Of a stretch of 64,000 nucleotides of DNA, positions 28,594 to 36,800 are shown piece after piece (the stretch's first letter is position 1; each line of letters opens with the position of its first letter). Source of the stretch: Paulinella micropora (taxonomy: Eukaryota; Cercozoa; Imbricatea; Euglyphida; Paulinellidae). Below the pieces are notes generated by a model that saw nothing but the letters and a program-made list of their open reading frames with translations, ran no database searches and had not been told where the DNA came from. The position numbers were made by a program, and so were the translations under genes. The stretch is taken from positions 44,437 through 108,436 of the forward strand of contig WBZZ01001018.1 of the NCBI GenBank assembly GCA_019918135.1. The letters are read 5' to 3'.

Positions 28594-29051
28594 GCGCCGG
28601 CCGGCCGCACAAGGAAAAAAAATAGCTAGTCCGGGCACCACCCAGAGCCCCGACGACAGAAAGTAGGGCAGTAAGCAATGTTTTGGGAGCCCAAAGTTTG
28701 GCGGGCAGAAGAGGGAGCCACCAGAGGGGGGCGAGCGACGGCGCGGGGACCTTCCGCGGCCAGAGAGCGCGGCAACTTTCTCCCCCCTCCCTGCTCTCTC
28801 CCTGCTCTCTCTCTTTCTCTCCCTGCTCTCTCTCTCTTTCTCTCCTGGCACACTCTTCTTTTTTGTTTTTGCGGCAGAGAAGCGCGTGGGGGGGGGGGGA
28901 GGAAATCTAGTGGACAAGCTTTTTTCTGGTGGTTGATTGCTTAGGAAAAAAAAACCCATGCTTCTGAAGTAAAAGTAGTCCACTGTTGTTTGTTCGAACT
29001 TTTAGCTCGCTGTGGCCCGGCAGGAGGTGTTCTCTCTCTCTCTCCGTGACC
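28594..29051. other. Gap with pyrimidine repeats
   Basis: CTCTCT and CCCTGCTCTCT repeats, G-runs and A-runs are followed by GAACTTTTAG and a CT-repeat before the next ATG. No gene. Confidence 0.45.
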
Positions 29052-31364
29052 ATGAGTTCGGTGCAACCGACGGCTCCTAAGGTGGAGCACTTACAGCGCA
29101 CGTTGTCCGACGGCCGGTGGTGCACGTGTTGCGTAGACGCCACTAGCGGCAACAGCGTCTGCCACGTGACACACCCCGCCCGCCACCAGGTGCAAGAGTT
29201 GTGCCAGTCGTCAGGAAGCCGAGTGTATTGTCTGTACGACAACCAAGCCGCTAACGCTCTTGGCGCTGACGCCAAGATCCGGGCTATGCTCAATGTTTGG
29301 AAACGGGAGGGCGCTTGGGTGGACACAGAGCTGGTGCTGGTAGTGATAACAACCAGAGCAGAAAACTCGTACAGAAAGGCCGTGGAATATGCCGGCAGGA
29401 GGCTGGCCGTAATCGCACGACAGTACAGTTCGGGACCCGGCCAGCCGGGCGTATTCGACGAGTGCGAAATCCTGACTTGTATGATCGCGTCCCTACATTC
29501 GCCGAATAGCCGCTGTCTGGTACTGCCCAAGGCGGGCCAAGACCCCGGGTTCAGCAGCACGTTGGTGCATTTCCTGCTCGAGAGGTTTATTGCCTGGGCG
29601 GACGGAGAGTTTCAGACCGGTGATGTTAACAACCCAACCATAAACAGAGCCACGCTCGAGAGAGCGTTGGTGAACGTGTCGCTCCACGGTGGCCTGGGCG
29701 AACTGAATGACAAGTTTATCAGGACCCAACTCGGCAACGACGTTTGGAACGAGGCAGAGCTCGTAATCGAACCCTTCAATATCTCTTCCTCGCCGAACCT
29801 GAAGGTACTGAAAAGCCTGCACAACCTGTCGGCCCTCTTCCAGAACTACAAATTTACGCACACAAAGTCGGTGGTGCTAGACCTGAACAAATTCAACACG
29901 CTGGCGCCGAGATTTTCCGTCCAGAGGGCGGGCGGCTTGCTGCACAAAATGCTCGACAAAGAGGCTGGTTTCAACTGCCAAACCAGTGCACCGCAGTTGC
30001 TGGAATTTCTTGGCGCGCGCACGCTGATCCAGAGCCTGGTCGCGAGCTGCAGCAGCGCACAGAAATTTACGTTTCGGGTGAACAAGAAGATCTTCAACAC
30101 GTTGCACCTAAGCGATGGGTCTGACGCAAAAGAAGCCGCCTCTGTTGAAGCGGAGGACCGAGCGGCTAAGAGGCAGCGGATCTGGCAGAGCAGAACCCTG
30201 CATTTCCGCATCAATTATTTGCAAATGCTGATCTGGTCCTGGAAGTTACAACCCGACACGGAGACGCAGCTGTTGTTAGACAAAGCCGACAGTCTACACA
30301 CCGTGGTGTTGAGCACCGCGGTGGTAGCCAGCTCCGCTAGCCTGACCATCGTCATTCGGGCCCGGGATGACAGCGCATGTCCGATCTTCACCACTGCCGG
30401 ACTGACGTTAGCCTGGCGGCTGGCACAGCCCCTAGAACCCGGGGGTGAGAGAATGCAACCAGACGACGCGTCCGAAGAAGAAAAGGAACTGGCCAGCTCG
30501 GACGAGGACGACGAGGAGGAGGAGGACGACGACGGGGACGGGCCGGACGTTTCACCGGCAATAGCGCCCGAGCCCCCACGAGAAGGGCTGGGCCAGGATG
30601 TAGCCAGGATATCGGCGTTAACGAGAATGTCCGACAAAAAGGTTTCGAGATGGAGCGGCCGGGCCAGAGCGCGCGAGGCTAGGCTTGAAATGGATTACGC
30701 GGATCACAAGGAAGACGAATATGACGAAGCGCTTGAGAGCATCGAAAACACTGAACAGTCAGATATTCTGTCTTGGGACAAGCTGCCCGAAGACCAACCC
30801 AAGATCGGACACTTACGAATCATACTGCACACCCCGGCGTTGTCGCGCCGACAATTGGTAATCTTGGACGGCGTCAGGGCCCGGAAGGTTTCCGTCATTG
30901 CTTGCGAAGAAAATGAACGGGGAGTGGTAGTCGAATTTCGCAACACCGAGGTTGACGAGGTCGAGCGTTCTCTGGGTCGCAAAATAACCTTCAGGACCCG
31001 CGAGCCCGTCCCAGACTCCTTTGACAAGATCTACGCTAAGGTGACGGCCCCCCTGGATATAGACAACTTACGTGCGTTGTTGATGGCACCAGCCTCAAAG
31101 AAACCTGCTGCACCCACGCGGCCGGATTCCATCAGGAACTTGCGCCGAGACATCACAAGGGTACTGAAAAATAACAAGGAAGTATTACGCAGTGAAAAAG
31201 AACTTTGGTTCAAATCACAGCTTAAATTTTGGCAGCAGCAATGTAATAAAGCCCTGCCAACAGCAAGCGGGCGGGCAGAAGAGTCGGGGAAAAAAGCCTT
31301 GAAAAAGAAGACAGCCAGTGAGCGGGCCAAAGAGTCCGAGAAAAAAGCCACAGAAAAATTATGA
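29052..31364 (+). CDS. Unknown 770-residue protein with acidic linker
   Basis: Starts at the ATG at 29052 (MSSVQPTAPK) after a CT repeat. Residues 1-470 form a mixed fold with Cys-rich WCTCCVD near the start; AKRQR at about 375 may be a nuclear signal. Residues 480-515 are almost all Asp and Glu. A second charged domain (about 540-720) follows, and the tail carries two imperfect repeats of the form ASGRAEESGKKALKKK and ASERAKESEKKATEK. No catalytic motif is recognised. The layout of two folded halves, acidic linker and basic tail resembles chromatin or transcription factors, but this is inference. Confidence 0.85.
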   Translation: MSSVQPTAPKVEHLQRTLSDGRWCTCCVDATSGNSVCHVTHPARHQVQELCQSSGSRVYCLYDNQAANALGADAKIRAMLNVWKREGAWVDTELVLVVITTRAENSYRKAVEYAGRRLAVIARQYSSGPGQPGVFDECEILTCMIASLHSPNSRCLVLPKAGQDPGFSSTLVHFLLERFIAWADGEFQTGDVNNPTINRATLERALVNVSLHGGLGELNDKFIRTQLGNDVWNEAELVIEPFNISSSPNLKVLKSLHNLSALFQNYKFTHTKSVVLDLNKFNTLAPRFSVQRAGGLLHKMLDKEAGFNCQTSAPQLLEFLGARTLIQSLVASCSSAQKFTFRVNKKIFNTLHLSDGSDAKEAASVEAEDRAAKRQRIWQSRTLHFRINYLQMLIWSWKLQPDTETQLLLDKADSLHTVVLSTAVVASSASLTIVIRARDDSACPIFTTAGLTLAWRLAQPLEPGGERMQPDDASEEEKELASSDEDDEEEEDDDGDGPDVSPAIAPEPPREGLGQDVARISALTRMSDKKVSRWSGRARAREARLEMDYADHKEDEYDEALESIENTEQSDILSWDKLPEDQPKIGHLRIILHTPALSRRQLVILDGVRARKVSVIACEENERGVVVEFRNTEVDEVERSLGRKITFRTREPVPDSFDKIYAKVTAPLDIDNLRALLMAPASKKPAAPTRPDSIRNLRRDITRVLKNNKEVLRSEKELWFKSQLKFWQQQCNKALPTASGRAEESGKKALKKKTASERAKESEKKATEKL

Positions 31365-32118
31365 GCAAGCAAAGAAAGGATTAGAGCGCAAGAGGTTTGG
31401 CCGGTCGCTGGCACAGCTGTGGGGGAGAGTGAGGGGGGGGGTGAGAGGGGCAGCAGGTCCGCGAAAGGCCGCGCAGGCTCCAGCGCACGCACGGCCCTGC
31501 TACAGAGCGAGAGAGAGAGAGAGAGAGCAGGAGGATTGGCGGATTGGCACTAACAACAGCTAAAAGAATGCCTAGAACACTACAAGAGCCTTGAGCGCCG
31601 CGGAGGAGCTACGTCCAAAGAAGAATGAAAGACAACGGACAGAACAGTTCTGGCTGGGCAAGGTTCGGTCCAAGAGGAGGGGGGGGGGGACAAACAAGAG
31701 TGTGGAGGGGCTGCTAGATTAAAAAGCTGTTTTTTGGTGCTGGTTTACGAAAAAATCTTGCTCGCAAAAAGGAGGGGGGGGGGAGGGACGCAGACTTTTT
31801 TTTTCTGTTAGCTCTTAAACGCATCGCCGGCTCTTGGCCTGAACCTACTTGCCATTGTCCCCGGCCAAACCCCCTCCCCCCCCCCCACACACTCTGGCCC
31901 CCCCCCCGCCCGTGCAGCGGCCGTACAGACACACGAACGCGTTGCACAAAAAAAAAGTGTTGGTGCAGCTGGACATAAAGAAAAAACACAGGTCTTGCCC
32001 TGAGGTACAGCAGCTATTTTTCTAAGTTGGTGGCTTGGTTCTTTTTTTTTAATAGTACGCTTGATTGCGCGCGTTCTCTCTCCGCACATTTTTTTTTCTT
32101 GGCCTGGTTTAGCAAAAC
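31365..32118. other. Long gap, no credible gene
   Basis: Purine-rich repeats (GAGAGAGA), G-runs and T-runs. The frames crossing it are low complexity. Its right end (TTTTTTTTCTTGGCCTGGTT then TAG) is an acceptor-like tract before the ATG at 32119. Confidence 0.5.
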
Positions 32119-32626
32119 ATGGTTACAACGGCCAGAGAGGTTTTGCCACCAACGCCGCAGACGTTCGACTTCTGGAAGCCCGCGGAAATGAACGCACTGG
32201 ACGCGGCCCTCGACAAGGTGAGAGCACAGAAACAAGCAATCATGCGCCTCGAGGATCTGGCCGTGGAGCTGTACAACGTCATCCAGCAAGCCAATCTTGG
32301 CACAATCTGGACGAAGACGGCGGCCGACATAGCGCAGCGCATTGGCTACGCAAACCGTCCGAGCCTGACCCCCTTCCAGGTACTAGGCAGCACACCAAAA
32401 AAAAAACAAAATAGACAGACTTGCTCGAACAAAGGTTCTCTCCTTGGCCTCTTCGCTTCTTTCTTAGGCGGCGGTCTTCGCTACCCAAAAAAATATCCAT
32501 GACTTGCAAGAGAGATCGGCTTTTGAGGCCAGGCAGCTCCAGCAGTCCGAAAGACAAGTCCAGCAACTCAGGCAGCAGGTCCAGGAAGCCCGACGGCAGG
32601 TCCGCGAGGCACAGGCACGCGAGTAA
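32119..32626 (+). CDS. Small coiled-coil protein, two exons
   Basis: Exons 32119-32379 and 32468-32626 join in frame across an 88-base intron that begins GTACTAGG and ends TTCTTTCTTAG. The product is 139 residues. Without splicing the frame reads into a low-complexity tail from an A-run. Exon 1 encodes helices (LDAALDKVRAQKQAIMRLED) and SLTPFQ at the splice. Exon 2 continues with a strong Gln/Arg/Glu heptad pattern (LQQSERQVQQLRQQVQ) to the stop. It is probably an oligomerising coiled-coil protein. The role is unknown. Confidence 0.85.
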
Positions 32627-32757
32627 AGCCAAACTTTTCTTTTTTTTTCTTTTGTTGGCTCTTTGGGGGGGGGGAAAGGAAGAGAACAGGCCCTCCTCCC
32701 TCCCCCGTGATTATTAAAGTCTTTTTCTGTCACCAGCCGCGACCGTCCGGTTTTTTT

Positions 32758-32796
32758 TGACAAAAAAAATAAACCCGGGTTTATTTTTTTTTTGTC
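32758..32796. terminator. A/T-rich palindrome between convergent genes
   Basis: Bases 32762-32791 are a perfect palindrome centred on CCCGGG (A-run, TAAACCC, GGGTTTA, T-run), with GAC/GTC extending the stem. It lies between the stop of the spliced gene at 32626 and the minus-strand stop at 33089, so it can serve both transcripts. Confidence 0.55.
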
Positions 32797-33088
32797 TGCG
32801 GTTTGACTACACGAAAATCTTTTGAACGTCCGCCAGAGGCTAGAGCTAGGCAGTCGGACAGGAATCAAACATATAATTAGGTTTGTCAGACTACTCCGTT
32901 TCTGCCGATCTGTTTTTTTTCCTCCGGCCACGAAAAAAACTTTCCTCTTCATCGAGGGGACGACAATTTGGCCAACACAAAAAAAAAGGTTTTTTTTAAT
33001 CCTGACCTTTTTTGACTCTCTCTCTCTCTCTCGCCTTTAATAAACCAGCCAAAACAAGCGGTCTTTAATTTCCTGACCAGAATGTTGC

Positions 33089-33463
33089 TCAGCGCAGCGG
33101 GCGGCCCTTCGCTTGTTGTCTGCGTTCGCGCCAGCACAAGCAACCCGTGCCGGCGCGCAGGAGGTCATTGCAAGAATCTTCCGTGCACCGCTCGAAGCGA
33201 ATCCACGTGGCCTCCCGCACGTTCTCCAGCGCTTCCTGGCACTCGGCGGCCACGAGCAGCGCCCCTTCCAAGCACAACAGCATTTCCCCCAGGAGTTCTT
33301 GTGTGGCCCCGGCATGTCCGCGGGCGCCCGGGCAGCCCTGCAATCTCTTGACCAGCAGTTCGGCGCGTGCGCGCAGCAACCCCTTAACGTCCTCGTCCTC
33401 TTGCAACTGCAGAAAGGATTGCCGTCGTTGGTACCTGCCCTTGTAGTTGCATTGGTCGGACAT
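33089..33463 (-). CDS. Small unknown helical protein
   Basis: 124 residues from the ATG at 33461-33463 (MSDQCNYKGRYQ); the longer upstream frame is low-complexity DNA read through. It contains a long Leu/Ala/Glu-rich helical stretch (about 30-85) and several Cys in the second half, ending basic. Function unknown. It is divergent from the 1901-residue adhesin gene. Confidence 0.7.
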   Translation of the reverse strand: MSDQCNYKGRYQRRQSFLQLQEDEDVKGLLRARAELLVKRLQGCPGARGHAGATQELLGEMLLCLEGALLVAAECQEALENVREATWIRFERCTEDSCNDLLRAGTGCLCWRERRQQAKGRPLR

Positions 33464-33845
33464 ATCTCTTTTTCTTGTACACGGACGGTTTGCTCTTTTT
33501 TTCTTCTGGGCCTTCACACCCAGCGTTCCCCCGCGCGTCTGCTTTGGCGGGCTTAGCCCCCCTTCCCCCCCCCCACCAAGGCGCACGACCGTTACCTTGG
33601 TGTGTGTGTGCAGTGGTCCCCCCCCCTCCCTCCCCGCCAGCCGGCCCCTGCCGGCCCGGCGACTTCTCCGGTAGTCCCCCCCCCCCTCCTTTCCTCCCTC
33701 TCCCTCTTCCAACCTCTGCTCGACGGACCACCCTCCCTTTACGGCTTTATTTCTTGTTGGTAGCTTCAAAAACCTGTTGTAACCATTTAAAACAAGAAGT
33801 CTCGGACTAGTGCCCCAGCTAGTTTATTTCTCTCCCTGACTGACG
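33464..33845. other. Divergent promoter region with C-runs
   Basis: C-rich tracts and T-runs, with TTCTTGTTGGTAG near 33764 on the plus strand. No gene. Confidence 0.45.
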
Positions 33846-36800
33846 ATGAAGGCCTGCTTGGCCCTAGCCTGGCTACCAGTGTTCTGGGCGGATTGCGCCA
33901 GGCGCGCGCCCGAGCCGACTGACTTGTTACTCGAGCTGTCCGTCGGCGCCGCGGGCGCCGTGTGGACGCTGCCGGCCGCGGGCTCGACAGTGCCGTCGGG
34001 CTCGACAGTGCCGTCACGCCGCCGAATGACACAGGACGAGCCCTGGCTGGTGGACTGGGGCGACGGCGCGCCTCCGCAGGCTTGTACCACAACGGTCCCG
34101 TGTACGCACGTGTTTGTCAGCGCGGGCGTGTTTTCGGTCTCCGTGGAAGGCACTGTGCCTGGCTGGGCCATGACACCCGCGTGGCGCGCAAATATTAACG
34201 ACGTCGCGCTGCTTGAGATCTCGCAGTGGGGCGGGCTGCGGCTTAATGCGACTGCCGGCTACCACTTCTACGGCGAGGCGCAACTAATCTCCTTGCCGCC
34301 GCTGTCGGCACTTGACACATCCCAGGTCACGAGCTTCGAGCAGAGCTTCGCCGGGCTCGGGGCCGCTACGTTCGACGCTTCGGGGTTGGACACGCGGTCC
34401 GCCCGGGTGCTGCGCGGCGCGTTCGCGAACTCGCCCCAGCTCCGATTTGCTGACGTTGGCGGTTGGGACTTGTCCCGCGCGCGGGACATCTCGTACCTGT
34501 TCAACGGCACGCAGGCAACTACCATCGGTGGCCTCGAGCGCTGGAACGTATCCGGCGTGTCGGAGGCGACCGCGGTGTTCGCGCGGTCGGCGGTGCGGGC
34601 CGACCTGTCTCAGTGGCAACTTAATAATTTGCGCGACGCCCGAGAGTTGCTAGAGGGCGCGCCGGCGGAGCTGCTGCGCACAACGCACGACAATTGCGTG
34701 AGCCAGCGCACGACCGTCGAGTGCGCCGTGTGGGTGCCCTCCGCGACGGTGACCGTGACACCAACGCCGACCGCCTCGGTCTCGCCGACCGTGTCGGTGT
34801 CGCCGACCACGTCACGGAGCGTCGGCTCCTCGCTGAGCGCCTCGGCGTCGCGGACGCCGTCAGTGTCGCTGAGCGCCTCGGGTTCGCAGTCGATGTCACT
34901 GACGCCGTCCACGTCCTCGAGCGCGTCCACCACCACCAGCCCGAGCGCGTCGGGCACGGCCTCCGCGACCGCCTCCCCTAGCCCGAGCCAGAGCCCCTCT
35001 GGTTCGCCGGACGTCAATGAGTGTGCCGACGGCGTGGAGCTGGTGTGCGGGCCCGGCGCGCTGTGCACCAACACGTACGGTTCCTACGCTTGTAGCTGTG
35101 CCGCGGGCTACGCGCCCACGAACCCCAGCCCGTTCTCGCTGGTCGAACCCGACGGGTTAGCGGGCTGGCTAGTGTCGACGTCCGGCACCGCGGCCGGCAC
35201 GCCGCTGGGCGCCGACGCGTCCGGCCTCTGGGAGAGCGACGCCAGCGCCCTGTACGGCACGGCCAAGCTGACGCCGTACGTCTGCAGCTCGGCCAGCACT
35301 TCAACAGCCGCGGTGACCACGGCCGGCGGCGAGGTCTACCGGGGCGCCTGGGTGCAGCTGGCGTCGGCAACTGCCTCAGCGGCGCTGGTGCGGGTTGCGG
35401 TGGCCGCGTCGGCCGAGATCTGGGGCGACTGGACGTACAAGACCTTCAGCGCCGCGGAGGTGACGGTCGTGGGCTCCCAGGACGGCGTGAGCTGGGCGCT
35501 GGTAGGCCGCAACCCGGCCGTTTGGACGTCGTGGTCTCCCTCACAGGAACAAGCGTGGGACCTGACGGGCGGCCGGCGGTACTACAAATTCTTCCGTGTG
35601 ATTGTCACGAGGAATTACCAGCACTGGAGCAGCGGCGCCGGCTGCGGCACACAAGCGGGCTGGGGCTACCTGCGTGCTACGCTGCTGCCGGCGCCGTGCG
35701 GCGACGTGGACGAGTGCCTGGGCAACGCCGGCAACTGCGCCCCGGCGCAGCAATGCGTGAACACCGCGGGCGGCTTTTTCTGTTCGACGTTGTCGGCCAC
35801 GCGGTCGCCTGTGCCGAGCGTTTCCGAGTCGCCGACCGCTTCGGTGTCGGTGACCGCGTCACCGATCGGGTCGGTGTCAGTGACCGCTTCGGTGTCGTCG
35901 ACCCCCCCCGCGTCGCGGAGCATCGGCTCCTCGCTGACCGCTTCGGTGTCGCTGACCGCCACGGCGTCCGTCACACCGACACTTTCGGTGACACCAACTG
36001 CATCCGCCACGGCCTCCATGTCGACCACTGTGTCGCCGACCGCCACACCTGCGCAGTCGGGATCTGTGACGCCAACCGCTTCCGTAACGCCAACCGCGTC
36101 GCCCGACGTCAACGAGTGCGCCCTCGCCGACAACGGCGGCTGCACCGCCAACGGCGTCTGTACCAACACGTACGGCTCCTTCTACTGCACGTGCAATCCG
36201 GGGTACACCAACCAAACGCAGCTGACTTCCCCCGACAAACTGTTCGGTTGGGCCCTCAGCGTCAGCGGCACCTCATTCGGCGGCGGCAGCACGAGCAATG
36301 TCCTGGACGGCAACTACCTCACTTCGTGGCTTAGTAATTCAGCTTATTCAATGGATAAAATCAGCGGCGTCTGCTCAAGCACAGCTTACACAGGGCCCAC
36401 TACAAATTTAGTATACGGGGCTTACGTGCAAATAACCAAGCTAGACAACGTTGCCGTAAGGCTGTGGTCGGTTGGGGTCGTTGCTACTGAGCGCATAATT
36501 CCTAACGGTGCTCGAAGCTGCACGTCCGCAAGTGGATGCCAGGAGATTTCGGCAGTTGAAACGTTGCGGGTTTACGGGTCGAACAACGCCGCCAGCAACA
36601 CCGACTGGACCCTGCTGGCAACAGGCAGCGGCTGGACGGGTTGGACCGCTGGGCAGCAAAGGACCGTGAGCTGGACCCCGACCTCTGACTACACAGCGTA
36701 CCGCTTCATGGTGTATACAACCTGGGTCTATTATGCCCCTGGCGTCACGTGTAACGACGGAAGCTCGCGCTTGGGCGACCTCAGGATCACGCTGGACGCA

